A stretch of DNA of 47,737 bases, taken from assembly GCA_030150135.1 (NCBI GenBank), contig JASLGO010000084.1, positions 1 to 47,737 of the forward strand, read 5' to 3'. A program made the translations under genes and the position numbers. Every line of letters starts with the position of its first letter. Positions within the stretch are counted from its first letter, which is position 1. The notes beneath the pieces are model-generated. The model ran no database searches. It saw only the letters and a program-made list of their open reading frames with translations, and was not told where the DNA came from. Origin of the DNA: Aquirhabdus sp. GTDB taxonomy: Bacteria > Pseudomonadota > Gammaproteobacteria > Pseudomonadales > Moraxellaceae. Below, one piece after another: positions 31,291 through 40,809 of this stretch.

Positions 31291-31310
31291 TCGTTAGTTG
31301 GAGATTGACG

Positions 31311-32786
31311 CTAAGGGTTTTCAATCTTATCCATCATGACCTCTGCGGGTAATTTGTTAATAATTGCCCGTAAATGTTGATAAAATTCTTTAGATTCTTG
31401 ATCGACGAGGATGTCGGTAGCGACTAAAGGTCTGGCTAATGATAACCCTTCAAGGGTGCGACAGCGACTAAGTGCAACATAGGTTTGACCTGTCTCAAAT
31501 GCACCTTGACCTAGATTGAGATGAACTTTTTCTAGTGTTCTGCCTTGGCTTTTATGAATCGTCATTGCCCAAGCTAGCACCAGTGGGAATTGAATAAAAC
31601 TGCCTGTTTCATAGCGTTCAAGTTCTTTGTCAATCATGCCCCAGCGATATTGGTATTCAAGCCATTCATCGCGTTCGACATCGACATTTTTGTGTGAACC
31701 AGCCATTTTGATGGTGATCTTTTCTTCGCCCATTTTCACGACTGTGCCGACAGAGCCGTTAATCCAGCGGCGATTGATATCATTTTTTGTGAACATCACT
31801 TGTGCGCCAATCTTCAGCACCAGTTCCATTGGCGAGGGGAGGCGATCCGCTTTGAACTGTCCTGTGAGCTTGCCTTGATAGGTTTTTACGGTTGAATCTA
31901 GTTTGTCGAGTTCGCGTGTATTTCTACTGTCGACTTCACTATTGCGTGGTGACAGCCATACGGCATCTATCGGCGGCGCATCGGTAATCGTGCAACCTTC
32001 ATTCAGATAGCGAAGTGATTCCTCAATATCCACACGTTCTCTGATTTTCGTCAGAATATCGACAAAGAGCTGGTCTGATTGGCGAAATGTTTTTTTGAGC
32101 TCGATCGCATAATAAGCAGTATTGCGTAAACAGCGTGCTTTAAAAAATTTAGATGAACCATAGATTTGGTCAAATAATGGTTTGGATGCTTCGCTGACTA
32201 CTGGTGGCAGTTGAAAAAGATCACCAACCATGATGACCGTCATGCCACCAAATGCACTATTGCCATCACGATTTTGCCTTAAAAATGCACTGACACCATC
32301 TAGTAAATTCGCTGTCACCATCGACACTTCGTCAATGATGAGTAGTTTTGCTTCTTTGATGTCGTTGCGATGTGGGGCGTGTTTGATGTCTTTTTTGACG
32401 ATCCAAGCCGGAGGGAGTTGGCAGAGTGAGTGAAGGGTTTTTCCTTCGATATTGATCGCCGCCATTGCGGTGGGCGCGCTTAATAATGCATTGCCTTTAA
32501 ATTGCTTCATGAGCCATTTAATAAAGGTACTTTTGCCTGTACCCGCACCGCCAGTGACAAAGATTAATGGAAATTTTTGTTCAACAAGTTTCTTAATGAG
32601 CAAATATTCAGGCAATACATCAATATTATTCAATTCAGCCGATTGTAGATGCTCTCGAATCGGCATTGCGCGATCTTTGCTGTAAGTCAGCTCAAGTCCG
32701 TCAGTCGGGTCGTTGTCACTATTCAAGATGCCATTAAAAATAAAGCCAGCTTCGGCAGTGAGTGCTGTTAAATCTAGTGGTTTCAT
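31311..32786 (-). CDS. Pif1/RecD-like superfamily 1B DNA helicase
   Basis: The 491-residue protein has Walker A VTGGAGTGKSTFIKWL near residue 80, SAPTAMAAINIEGKTLHSL (motif Ia), LLIIDEVSM (Walker B), VGDLFQLPPV (motif III), FRQSD and, at the C-terminus, AMTIHKSQGRTLEKV and YVALSRCRTLEGLSL (motifs V-VI). These order as in Pif1-family 5'-3' helicases. An N-terminal ~60 residues before the core are not assignable. It lies 33 bp upstream of the rnt 3' end on the same strand order pyrC-rnt-helicase, so the three may be co-transcribed. Confidence 0.88.
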   Translation of the reverse strand: MKPLDLTALTAEAGFIFNGILNSDNDPTDGLELTYSKDRAMPIREHLQSAELNNIDVLPEYLLIKKLVEQKFPLIFVTGGAGTGKSTFIKWLMKQFKGNALLSAPTAMAAINIEGKTLHSLCQLPPAWIVKKDIKHAPHRNDIKEAKLLIIDEVSMVTANLLDGVSAFLRQNRDGNSAFGGMTVIMVGDLFQLPPVVSEASKPLFDQIYGSSKFFKARCLRNTAYYAIELKKTFRQSDQLFVDILTKIRERVDIEESLRYLNEGCTITDAPPIDAVWLSPRNSEVDSRNTRELDKLDSTVKTYQGKLTGQFKADRLPSPMELVLKIGAQVMFTKNDINRRWINGSVGTVVKMGEEKITIKMAGSHKNVDVERDEWLEYQYRWGMIDKELERYETGSFIQFPLVLAWAMTIHKSQGRTLEKVHLNLGQGAFETGQTYVALSRCRTLEGLSLARPLVATDILVDQESKEFYQHLRAIINKLPAEVMMDKIENP

Positions 32787-32819
32787 CTTTAATGGTCGTT
32801 TTGAATATCGTCGAGAGAG

Positions 32820-33515
32820 TTACTCATTCTCGTTCTCTGGAGATTCGCTCCCACTCGCAATTTGCATGACTGGCCAAGCGTTGACAATTTTGCAAAACAG
32901 CTCTGCGGTTTTTTGCGTGTCATATAAGGCTGCGTGAGCTTCACCATTACTAAACGGAATGCCTGCCGCCTGACATGCTCGAGCTAATACAGTTTGACCA
33001 TAAGCCGCCGCTGCTAACGTCACGGTATCAAACACCGAAAAACTATGAAAAGGCGTTTGGTTCTTGGTATGTGTGCGCATGACCGCAGCTTGTAAAAAAC
33101 CTAAATCAAAGTGAGCATTATGCCCAACTAACACACAGTGATTACAGCCTTGTTCACGACGTGTTTTTTCCAGGGATTTGAAGATTCGTAGCAATGCGGG
33201 CTTTTCATCTTCAGCCATACGGAAAGGGTTGTACGGATCGATGCCAATAAAATCGAGCGAGCGCTGATCGAGTTTTGCACCTTCAAATGGTTTGATATGT
33301 GCATAAACTGCTTCACCGGGAACTAATTGATGATTTTCATCAAATAGAATTGGAATACAGGCGATTTCAAGCAACGCATTGGTCTTTGCATCCATGCCTG
33401 CGGTTTCAACATCAACGACGACAGGCAAGAAACCACGAAAGCGCTGCCCAATGATCGGGCGCACGGGTTTGGTTTCTTGGGTTGTACTTTGATTGTGTAG
33501 CTGACTATCACTCAT
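32820..33515 (-). CDS. rnt: Ribonuclease T
   Basis: The 231-residue DEDDh exoribonuclease trims tRNA and other stable RNA 3' ends. The catalytic segments are VVDVETAGMDAKTN (Asp/Glu), VGHNAHFDLGFL (Asp) and HAALYDTQKTAELF (His/Asp); GQTVLARACQAAGI is typical of RNase T. Its ATG overlaps the pyrC stop as TAATG, giving translational coupling; the pyrC-rnt pair is a Moraxellaceae hallmark. Confidence 0.95.
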   Translation of the reverse strand: MSDSQLHNQSTTQETKPVRPIIGQRFRGFLPVVVDVETAGMDAKTNALLEIACIPILFDENHQLVPGEAVYAHIKPFEGAKLDQRSLDFIGIDPYNPFRMAEDEKPALLRIFKSLEKTRREQGCNHCVLVGHNAHFDLGFLQAAVMRTHTKNQTPFHSFSVFDTVTLAAAAYGQTVLARACQAAGIPFSNGEAHAALYDTQKTAELFCKIVNAWPVMQIASGSESPENENE

Positions 33516-34576
33516 TAGCCAAGCTCACTTTGAACTGACCATGTCAGGGTTTCACCAGCACGGAGTGGGACAAGTTTTTGGTTATCTAAATAAGGATAGG
33601 CATCAGGAACTTGTTGTGCTTGTTTTACAAGAGTGATTTTGCCTGTGTTGCGTGGTAAACCATAAAAATCTGCACCATAGAAACTCGCAAATCCTTCCAG
33701 TTTATCCAACGCATTTGCTTGTTCAAACGCTTCCGCATAAAGCTCAATAGCAATCGGTGCGCTATAGCAACCTGCACAGCCACAGGCATTTTCTTTTTTA
33801 TCTTGGGCATGTGGAGCGCTATCTGTTCCCAAGAAAAATTTAGGACTACCGCTCGTTGCAGCTTGAATCAGTGCCGCTTGGTGTGTTTGGCGTTTTAGAA
33901 TTGGTAAACAGAAAAAGTGCGGGCGAATGCCACCAACCAGCATGTGATTGCGATTAAATAGTAAATGCTGTGGCGTAATTGTGGCAGCCACATTTGCACC
34001 TTGTGCTTGGACAAACGCAGCCGCTTCAGCGGTGGTGATGTGTTCAAGCACAAGCTTTAATTTTGGAAAGCGCTGTAACAGTGGCTCAAGCATGTCATCG
34101 ACAAAACGCTTTTCACGGTCAAAGATATCAATGTCGCTATGGGTGACTTCACCATGCAATAAGAATGGCACACCATGTTCTTCCATCTGGGCAATGACTG
34201 GGTAGACTTTGGCTAAGTCGGTCACGCCCGACTGAGAGTTGGTCGTTGCGCCAGCAGGGTAATATTTAACGGCTTGAACAAATTCGGATTGTTTAATCTT
34301 TGCAATTTCAGCAGGATTTGTACTGTCGGTTAAATACAATGCCATGCGTGGGTCGAATTGAATGCCTTGTGGGACGTGCGCCATGATCCGTGCGCGATAG
34401 TCATTGGCTTGATCCACTGTGGTGACAGGTGGGACAAGGTTTGGCATACAAATGACACGATTAAAAACCCGTGCAATATCTGGAACAGTACGTGCTAAGG
34501 CGACTCCATCGCGCAAATGAATATGCCAATCATCTGGCTGGGTAATAGTAAGCGTCTGGATTGCGTTAGTCGTCAC
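33515..34576 (-). CDS. pyrC: Dihydroorotase (PyrC type)
   Basis: The zinc enzyme closes carbamoyl-aspartate to dihydroorotate in pyrimidine synthesis. Metal and substrate motifs are QPDDWHIHLRDG (HxH), the carboxylated Lys in VQAVKYYPAGATTN, LLHGEV, LVLEHITT and FLGTDSAPH. I place the start at the GTG 34576 (353 residues), because family members begin 10-15 residues before the HxH motif; an ATG at 34651 would add 25 hydrophobic residues that look unrelated. rnt follows in a TAATG overlap. Confidence 0.93.
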   Translation of the reverse strand: MTTNAIQTLTITQPDDWHIHLRDGVALARTVPDIARVFNRVICMPNLVPPVTTVDQANDYRARIMAHVPQGIQFDPRMALYLTDSTNPAEIAKIKQSEFVQAVKYYPAGATTNSQSGVTDLAKVYPVIAQMEEHGVPFLLHGEVTHSDIDIFDREKRFVDDMLEPLLQRFPKLKLVLEHITTAEAAAFVQAQGANVAATITPQHLLFNRNHMLVGGIRPHFFCLPILKRQTHQAALIQAATSGSPKFFLGTDSAPHAQDKKENACGCAGCYSAPIAIELYAEAFEQANALDKLEGFASFYGADFYGLPRNTGKITLVKQAQQVPDAYPYLDNQKLVPLRAGETLTWSVQSELG

Positions 34577-34822
34577 GATAAAATACTCAAAAAACAATAA
34601 TGAGATGATAATCGAAATGGTCGTCCAAAACACTGCAATATCGTATGGCAATTTTGAAGATTAGATATGATTTGGCAAAATATTGATGGTTTTAGAATCA
34701 AAAGATATATGCTGTATATGCACTGATAGAACTGCTATCAGACATGCGTTTTTTTTGTTATGGTAGGAATATAATAGGTGGAGTAAATGGTCTTTTTTAT
34801 TTTAAGACTTTAATAGATAGAG

Positions 34823-36115
34823 ATGGATTTGAAAAAAAATCAAATGGAAATTCCCCCTCTGCAAGAAAGTACGTTAATCCGTAACTTGTTGTCAGAGCGT
34901 CGTATTCTTTTACGTCGATTTCAGCCTGAAATGGAGGCGATGTTTTGGCGTGGGTTAGCCGAGCGTACCTCAAACTTGATTATTGGTATTGTTTTACCTT
35001 CAACGGTTGCCTATATTTTACTGGGCTTAATTAGTTTACCTTTAGTTTATTTTTTAAGCTGGGAATCTTTTCGTACTCATGAGTTGTACAACCTCGCTTA
35101 TATTTACGGTATTGGTATTCTTTGTTTAAGTGCATTACCCATATTATTAAAAAAATCATTTTCTCGAAATAATTTTTATCTCATCGTTGGTGTAGTTGCC
35201 TTCATTGGCGTGCTGTCTACGGCTTATTTCTCTTTACAATTTAAGACCCCGTTAGTTGCGCAAGCGGCAACCTATGATGTCATTCTCGTTTATGTTTTGA
35301 TTTACTTCATTCTCGGAATGAAGCCGAAGTTTGTGCTGCTGATTGGTCTTAGCGCTGGTTTTTTGGCGATGCTGATTGCTTATGCACAAACTGCGAGCTA
35401 TGACTTTGTTTGGTATTCCAATGAAGAGATCACGCGATATTTTTATTATATTAGTTTAATTAATTTTATTGGTTATGTCGTGGGACATGCCAATGTTGCT
35501 AAAGAACGAGAGAATTTCTTGCAGGCACGCTTATTGGCTTTAGATAAGGCAGAAGCGGAACGTATGAGTAAAGAACTCGAACGTTTGTCTCGTGAAGACC
35601 CGATGACGGGATTGGCAAATCGTCGTTTCTTTAATGAGCGTATGGATAATGAATGGGAACGAGCACATCGTTCTGGTGAGCCAATATCGGTCATTTTTGT
35701 GGATATTGATCATTTTAAGGCTTACAACGATTACTATGGTCATTTGAAAGGTGATGAGGCGCTGATTGCCGTAGCCCATACCTTGCGGCAAGTGTTAACA
35801 CGAAGTACGGATGTTGCAGCGCGTTATGGTGGTGAGGAGTTTATTGTCTTATTGCCAAATACGCCGATTGCTGGTGCTCGTGCTGTGGCAGATCGAATTC
35901 TTAAATCAGTAGATGAGCTGGATATTGAGCATAAGAAATCAAAAGCTGACAAACATGTGACCGTCAGTATTGGAGTATCGACTTATTCCATTCATGATGC
36001 AGAAATTACGATTGCGGAATTTATTCATCAAGCTGATGAAGCGGTCTATAAAGCAAAAACGGCTGGACGGCATCGTATTCGCGAATTTCATTTGATTAAA
36101 CCTGAGCATGTTTAA
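34823..36115 (+). CDS. Membrane-anchored diguanylate cyclase (GGDEF), paralogue
   Basis: The 430-residue protein has the same plan as 14728-16038: a cytosolic N-terminus, about six membrane helices (residues ~50-215), a coiled linker (AEAERMSKELERLSREDPMTGLANRR) and a complete GGDEF domain with RYGGEEF and FVDIDHFKAYNDYYGHLKGDE. Here the inhibitory I-site RSTD is intact, so feedback inhibition by c-di-GMP is expected. A TATAAT at 34770-34775 lies upstream, but the SD is weak. Confidence 0.92.
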   Translation: MDLKKNQMEIPPLQESTLIRNLLSERRILLRRFQPEMEAMFWRGLAERTSNLIIGIVLPSTVAYILLGLISLPLVYFLSWESFRTHELYNLAYIYGIGILCLSALPILLKKSFSRNNFYLIVGVVAFIGVLSTAYFSLQFKTPLVAQAATYDVILVYVLIYFILGMKPKFVLLIGLSAGFLAMLIAYAQTASYDFVWYSNEEITRYFYYISLINFIGYVVGHANVAKERENFLQARLLALDKAEAERMSKELERLSREDPMTGLANRRFFNERMDNEWERAHRSGEPISVIFVDIDHFKAYNDYYGHLKGDEALIAVAHTLRQVLTRSTDVAARYGGEEFIVLLPNTPIAGARAVADRILKSVDELDIEHKKSKADKHVTVSIGVSTYSIHDAEITIAEFIHQADEAVYKAKTAGRHRIREFHLIKPEHV

Positions 36116-36281
36116 ATTCAGTTTTAAGCATCGCTTCAGTCTTCATTTGTAGTCGTTGCATCATTGAATTTGCTGCGTCATGGATTGCTTTCATGTAGAA
36201 TGTCGCCACTTAAAGAATGCCCTTTTTGATTCATTCCACTCGTTTTTAATTTTCGTTTTTTAAATTTAGCGGACAACATTC

Positions 36282-37502
36282 ATGGCGGAAAAGCGTAAAG
36301 TTGTACTTGCCTATTCAGGCGGTCTAGATACCTCAGTCATTTTGACGTGGTTACAAGAGAAATATGATGCTGAAGTAATTACCTTTACTGCCGATATCGG
36401 TCAGGGCGAGGAAGTTGAACCAGCACGTGCAAAAGCTCAACAAATGGGTGTGAAATCCATTCATATTGAAGATTTGCGTGAAGAATTTGCGCGTGATTAC
36501 GTATTCCCAATGTTCCGTGCTAATGCCATCTACGAAGGCGAGTATCTGCTAGGAACTTCAATTGCGCGTCCATTGATTGCAAAACGTTTAGTTGAAATTG
36601 CAAAAGAACATGGCGCGGAATACATCAGTCATGGCGCAACAGGTAAGGGCAATGACCAAGTTCGTTTTGAACTCGGTGCGTTTGCACTTGCTCCGCACTT
36701 AAAAACCATCGCGCCTTGGCGTGAATGGGATTTAACATCACGTGAAACGCTGATGGCGTATGCAAAAGAACGTAATATCCCAATCGATTTCGCAAAAGCA
36801 GGCAAAAAATCTCCATATTCAATGGATGCGAACTTGCTGCACATTTCTTATGAAGGCGGCGGTTTGGAAGATCCGTACTGGGAGCCAGAAGAAGATATTT
36901 GGCGCTGGACTGTTAGTCCAGAAAAAGCACCTGATGTTCCGCAATATGTTGAACTCACCTATAAAGCAGGTGACATTGTTGCAATCGATGGTGTGGAAAT
37001 GACTCCTGCTCAAGTCATGGCGACGTTGAATGAATACGGCGGCAAGCATGGTATTGGTCGTCTGGATTTAGTAGAAAACCGCTATGTTGGTATGAAATCT
37101 CGTGGTTGCTATGAAACACCAGCAGGTACAATCATGCTGCGTGCGCATCGCGCGATTGAGTCGATCACGTTAGATCGTGAAGTTGCCCATCTGAAAGATG
37201 AGCTAATGCCACGTTATGCCAGCTTGATTTATAACGGTTACTGGTGGTCACCTGAGCGTAAGATGATTCAGGTCATGATTGATGAGTCTCAGAAACCAGT
37301 AAACGGTGTAGTGCGCGTTAAATTGTACAAAGGTAACGTGATCGTTGCTGGTCGTAAGTCTGATGACACTTTGTTTGATGCAAATATTGCAACCTTCGAA
37401 GATGATCGCGGCGCATACAACCAAAAAGATGCAGAAGGTTTCATTCGTTTGAATGGTCTGCGTTTGCGTATTGCTGCAAGTAAAGGTCGTAAGATGGATT
37501 AA
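36282..37502 (+). CDS. argG: Argininosuccinate synthase
   Basis: The 406-residue enzyme condenses citrulline and aspartate in arginine biosynthesis. It shows the N-type ATP pyrophosphatase loop VVLAYSGGLDTSVIL, GTSIARPLIAKRLVEIA, SHGATGKGNDQVRFE and the C-terminal WSPERKMIQVMIDESQ, typical of ArgG. The gene stands alone with a strong terminator at 37518-37552; TAGAAT about 87 bp upstream may be its -10 box. Confidence 0.97.
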   Translation: MAEKRKVVLAYSGGLDTSVILTWLQEKYDAEVITFTADIGQGEEVEPARAKAQQMGVKSIHIEDLREEFARDYVFPMFRANAIYEGEYLLGTSIARPLIAKRLVEIAKEHGAEYISHGATGKGNDQVRFELGAFALAPHLKTIAPWREWDLTSRETLMAYAKERNIPIDFAKAGKKSPYSMDANLLHISYEGGGLEDPYWEPEEDIWRWTVSPEKAPDVPQYVELTYKAGDIVAIDGVEMTPAQVMATLNEYGGKHGIGRLDLVENRYVGMKSRGCYETPAGTIMLRAHRAIESITLDREVAHLKDELMPRYASLIYNGYWWSPERKMIQVMIDESQKPVNGVVRVKLYKGNVIVAGRKSDDTLFDANIATFEDDRGAYNQKDAEGFIRLNGLRLRIAASKGRKMD

Positions 37503-37517
37503 TCACATTGTGATTGA

Positions 37518-37552
37518 GACAAAAAAGCGAACCTGAGGGTTCGCTTTTTTTA
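37518..37552 (+). terminator. Terminator of argG
   Basis: AAAAAAGCGAACC-tgag-GGTTCGCTTTTTT: a 13-bp stem with a 4-nt loop and flanking A/T runs, about 17 bp after the argG stop. Confidence 0.93.
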
Positions 37553-37577
37553 TGTGGATTGATCGTTCAATGGTTTG

Positions 37578-37835
37578 CTATCGAGTTGCCCGCTTGATCA
37601 GTCGAAGGGCGTAAATAAAGAGTATCGCTCCGATTGTGGCAACAATAATGCTACCGACGATACCGCCTCCTGATGAGACTCCAAGGATTTTTTCAAAAAT
37701 AAAACCGCCAATCAGTGCGCCAACAACGCCGACAATCATGTCACCTACAACGCCGTAGTCGCTGCCTTTGACGAGTTCGCTGGCTAACCAACCTGCAATG
37801 AGACCTATAATTAAGAACAAGAGAAAACCCATCAT
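37578..37835 (-). CDS. GlsB/YeaQ/YmgE-family stress-response membrane protein
   Basis: The 85-residue protein has three hydrophobic segments (FLLFLIIGLIAGWLASELVKG, YGVVGDMIVGVVGALIGGFIFE, IVGSIIVATIGAILFIYALRL). The GLIAGWLASELVKG and GVVGDMIVGVVGALIGGFIF patterns are characteristic of the transglycosylase-associated (YeaQ/GlsB) family, inner-membrane proteins of unclear function often induced by stress. AGGAG lies 4-7 nt before the tandem ATG start. Confidence 0.9.
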   Translation of the reverse strand: MMGFLLFLIIGLIAGWLASELVKGSDYGVVGDMIVGVVGALIGGFIFEKILGVSSGGGIVGSIIVATIGAILFIYALRLIKRATR

Positions 37836-37973
37836 GTGACTCCTTTTGTTTATTGATGAGCGCTTGCAACACGTTCATCAATATTCTTAAAGTCTTACCA
37901 CTTCATCATAGGCGGATTTATTTTCTGATACTAGACTGATTTTAGGCGAATTCCGTAACATCGCATGAGCGGC

Positions 37974-38016
37974 AAAAAAACTTCCCTCAACGCTGAACGT
38001 TGAAGGAAGCATTTTT
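37974..38016 (-). terminator. Terminator of the aldehyde dehydrogenase gene
   Basis: On the minus strand CTTCCTTCAACG and CGTTGAGGGAAG form a 12-bp stem (one G-U) with a 5-nt loop, followed by seven Ts, a few bases after the stop codon. Confidence 0.88.
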
Positions 38017-38025
38017 ATAATGGAT

Positions 38026-39468
38026 TTAAACAGTTTTAATAAAGAGTGCAATCAGCTTACGAGTGAGGTTTGAGTACGGAGGGTAGAACATTTTCGCCAA
38101 GATGATCCAACTGCGAACGACGGCGCGTTCATGTGAGAAAGCGAGAAACCCATGATAACCATGTCCACTCCCAATTCCAGAGTTATTCACCCCGCCGAAA
38201 GGTAAGTTGCCGTGTAAAAACTGAACGACACTATGGTTGATACATGCACCACCTGAAGTGGTTTGTTGCATCACTTTTTTAATATTTTCTTTGTTACGAC
38301 TCCAGACATACAACGCTAATGGCTTTGGATCTGCGTTGATGCGTGCAATGACACTATCAATCTGAGTGAAGCTAATAATCGGTAGTAATGGTCCGAAGAT
38401 TTCTTCGCTCATAATCTCAGCATCATCAGGAATGCCATCGAGGAGTGTCGGTGCAATATAGCGTTTATTTTCATCATATTGTCCACCCGTGATGACACGC
38501 GCACCGCGAGATGTTGCGTCATCTAAAAGTTTTTTGATACGCGCGACATGGCGCGGATTGACAATGCGAGCAAGATCAGGGCTTTCGACTTTTTGTGAGT
38601 CCTGACCGTAAACGCTATTTAAGGTATCCACACATTGTTTGATAAAAGCATCTTTGACTGCTGAATGAACATAAACATGATCGGGTGCAATGCAAGTTTG
38701 TCCATTATTGGTGAATTTTGCCCATAGGGTATTTTTTGCAGCCAGCTCCAGATCCGCTGATTCATCAATAATCGTTGGAGACTTTCCACCGAGTTCAAGA
38801 GTGACACTGGTCAGGTTTTTTGCCGCTGCTGCCATCACGACTTTACCTACAGCAGGGGAGCCCGTAAAAAAGATGTGATCGAAGGGAAGTTCCAAGAGTG
38901 CTTGGGCAACAGTTGCATCTCCTTCAAATAATGCAATTTCAGTTTCCTCAAAAGCTTCACGAATAATAGTGGCAATGACCGCGGACAAATGTGGTGTCAT
39001 TTCGGATGTTTTGATGATCGCTGTGTTGCCCGCTGCAATTGCCGAAACTAGAGGACCTAACGTGAGATTTACAGGATAGTTCCATGGCGAAATAATGAGA
39101 ACGCGACCTTTCGGTTCATATTGCGTGTAGCCAGTTGTGCCAAGCATCATACGTGATGGCCAAACTTTCTTGGGTTTCATCCATCCGCCAAGTTTACGAA
39201 TTGCATCGTTTGCTTCTGCAACAACAGGAAGGATTTCTGTGAGTTCAACTTCAGCTGCAGGTTTACCGAAATCGGCAAAGCCTGCTGCAATCACCTCATC
39301 GGCATGTGCAAGCAGAGTCTCTTTGAGCTTTTTAATTTTGGCTAAGCGTTCTGCGGTTGTGGATTGGCGCAAACGAATTGCAGTATCTGCTTGTGCTGTA
39401 AAAGTTCGCTGAATCTGAGTCGCTTCAGCTTGAGGCGATGTGAGAGGAGGCAGTGTTGTACTATTCAT
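38026..39468 (-). CDS. NAD(P)-dependent aldehyde dehydrogenase (coniferyl-aldehyde-dehydrogenase-like)
   Basis: The 480-residue enzyme oxidises aldehydes to acids. Catalytic features are ISPWNYPVNLTLGPLVSAIAAGN, FTGSPAVGKVVMAAAAKNLTSVTLELGGKSP with the general-base Glu, and NNGQTCIAPDHVYV with the nucleophilic Cys near residue 255. The C-terminal extension after GYHGFLAFSHERAV (RSWIILAKMFYPPYSNLTRKLI) is hydrophobic, as in class 3 membrane-associated aldehyde dehydrogenases such as AlkH or CalB-like enzymes. The physiological substrate is not known. AGGA lies 7 nt before the ATG. Confidence 0.9.
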   Translation of the reverse strand: MNSTTLPPLTSPQAEATQIQRTFTAQADTAIRLRQSTTAERLAKIKKLKETLLAHADEVIAAGFADFGKPAAEVELTEILPVVAEANDAIRKLGGWMKPKKVWPSRMMLGTTGYTQYEPKGRVLIISPWNYPVNLTLGPLVSAIAAGNTAIIKTSEMTPHLSAVIATIIREAFEETEIALFEGDATVAQALLELPFDHIFFTGSPAVGKVVMAAAAKNLTSVTLELGGKSPTIIDESADLELAAKNTLWAKFTNNGQTCIAPDHVYVHSAVKDAFIKQCVDTLNSVYGQDSQKVESPDLARIVNPRHVARIKKLLDDATSRGARVITGGQYDENKRYIAPTLLDGIPDDAEIMSEEIFGPLLPIISFTQIDSVIARINADPKPLALYVWSRNKENIKKVMQQTTSGGACINHSVVQFLHGNLPFGGVNNSGIGSGHGYHGFLAFSHERAVVRSWIILAKMFYPPYSNLTRKLIALFIKTV

Positions 39469-39768
39469 GTGACTTTCCTAATCGGTTTTTTAATCCTGAT
39501 GAGATTGAGTATAGCTATCCTCACCGGTGTTGGCGATGATCATTTCTATAATATTCCAACGTGATTTGCACAATAATCTACACCATACAGCTGCTTTGCC
39601 CATGCTTTTTACCGTATGATCTCTATATTCGTGTATGGAATCTTATTTATTTTATAAGTGATGGGTTTTAGAGCATGTGAATGAAGTCATGCTTTATGAA
39701 AAGTCCACGACAATAGATGCTGCGAATAAATATAGATCATATTTGGTGTAATAGTAATAGTAGGGTAA

Positions 39769-40809
39769 ATGGCAGGTGATATGCGAGTCATAGAAAGAGC
39801 GCGGTTAGATCAATTAAATACATTGCGTTTACCTTGTGTCGCACGATTTCTTGTAGAAGTCAGTTCTGTTGCCGAGTTAAGTACTGCATTAAATTCAGTC
39901 ACTGCAAAACGCTTTCCTCGATTAATTCTTGGCGGCGGTAGTAATTTGTTATTGCCTGAGGTCTTAGAGGCTCTGGTGATTCGTCCCTTATTGCGAGGTG
40001 TGCGCTTAATTGAAAGCGACGGTGATCGTGTTGTGGTTGAAGCGATGGCAGGTGAGCCTTGGCATGAGTTTGTGATGACCACTTTAGCTCAAGGTTGGTA
40101 TGGATTAGAAAACCTTGCACTTATTCCTGGCACTGTTGGTGCTGCACCTGTGCAGAATATTGGGGCGTATGGTGTAGAGCTGGTGGATCGATTACACTCT
40201 GTGCGGGTGATGAATAAAGCAGGGAAAGTCTTTGATTTTCAACCAGATCAATGTCAATTTGCTTATCGCGATAGTTTGTTTAAACAGCAGGATGGTGAGT
40301 GGGTGATTGTATCTGTGCGCTTTGCTTTGACTCGTACTCCAAAACTAGTTTTAGGTTATGGTGATGTCGTGCAGGCCGCAGGAGCTCACCCAACACCTTT
40401 ATCGGTAGCACGTGCGATTTGTCGTATTCGTAGTCAGAAATTGCCAGATCCGGCATATATTGCAAATGCAGGTAGTTTTTTTAAGAATCCTTGTGTGACC
40501 GCATCAGATTTTCAACGATTAAAAACACGATATCCCCAGATTTCAGGATATCCACAAGCGAATGGCGAAATTAAGTTGGCTGCGGGATGGTTAATCGAGC
40601 AGTCTGGATGGCGTGGTCGGCGACTGGATAGTTCGTCTCAGCGCGTCGGGATGTACGAGAAGCAAGCTTTGGTCTTGGTTAATTATGGTGGTGCGGTTGC
40701 ACAAGATGTTCTGGCGTTATCTGCTGCGGTGCAGGCGGATGTGTGGTCACAATTTGCCGTTCATTTAGAGCGTGAGCCTGTGTATCCATGTGGAGCACAA
40801 TATGTCTAA
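39769..40809 (+). CDS. murB: UDP-N-acetylenolpyruvoylglucosamine reductase
   Basis: The 346-residue FAD enzyme reduces UDP-enolpyruvyl-GlcNAc to UDP-MurNAc in peptidoglycan synthesis. It has the FAD-binding LILGGGSNLLL and NIGAYGVEL, the type I MurB loop QFAYRDSLFK and the catalytic Ser in NAGSFFKNP. ATG at 39769 and at 39781 both have upstream AGG motifs. The 300-bp region before it (39469-39768) shows no gene. Its stop overlaps the following DUF218 gene by 8 bp. Confidence 0.95.
   Translation: MAGDMRVIERARLDQLNTLRLPCVARFLVEVSSVAELSTALNSVTAKRFPRLILGGGSNLLLPEVLEALVIRPLLRGVRLIESDGDRVVVEAMAGEPWHEFVMTTLAQGWYGLENLALIPGTVGAAPVQNIGAYGVELVDRLHSVRVMNKAGKVFDFQPDQCQFAYRDSLFKQQDGEWVIVSVRFALTRTPKLVLGYGDVVQAAGAHPTPLSVARAICRIRSQKLPDPAYIANAGSFFKNPCVTASDFQRLKTRYPQISGYPQANGEIKLAAGWLIEQSGWRGRRLDSSSQRVGMYEKQALVLVNYGGAVAQDVLALSAAVQADVWSQFAVHLEREPVYPCGAQYV

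Noticed and set aside
34577..34651. 25-residue hydrophobic N-terminal extension of dihydroorotase
   Set aside because: Cytosolic PyrC proteins do not have it, and the HxH motif spacing fits the GTG at 34576.
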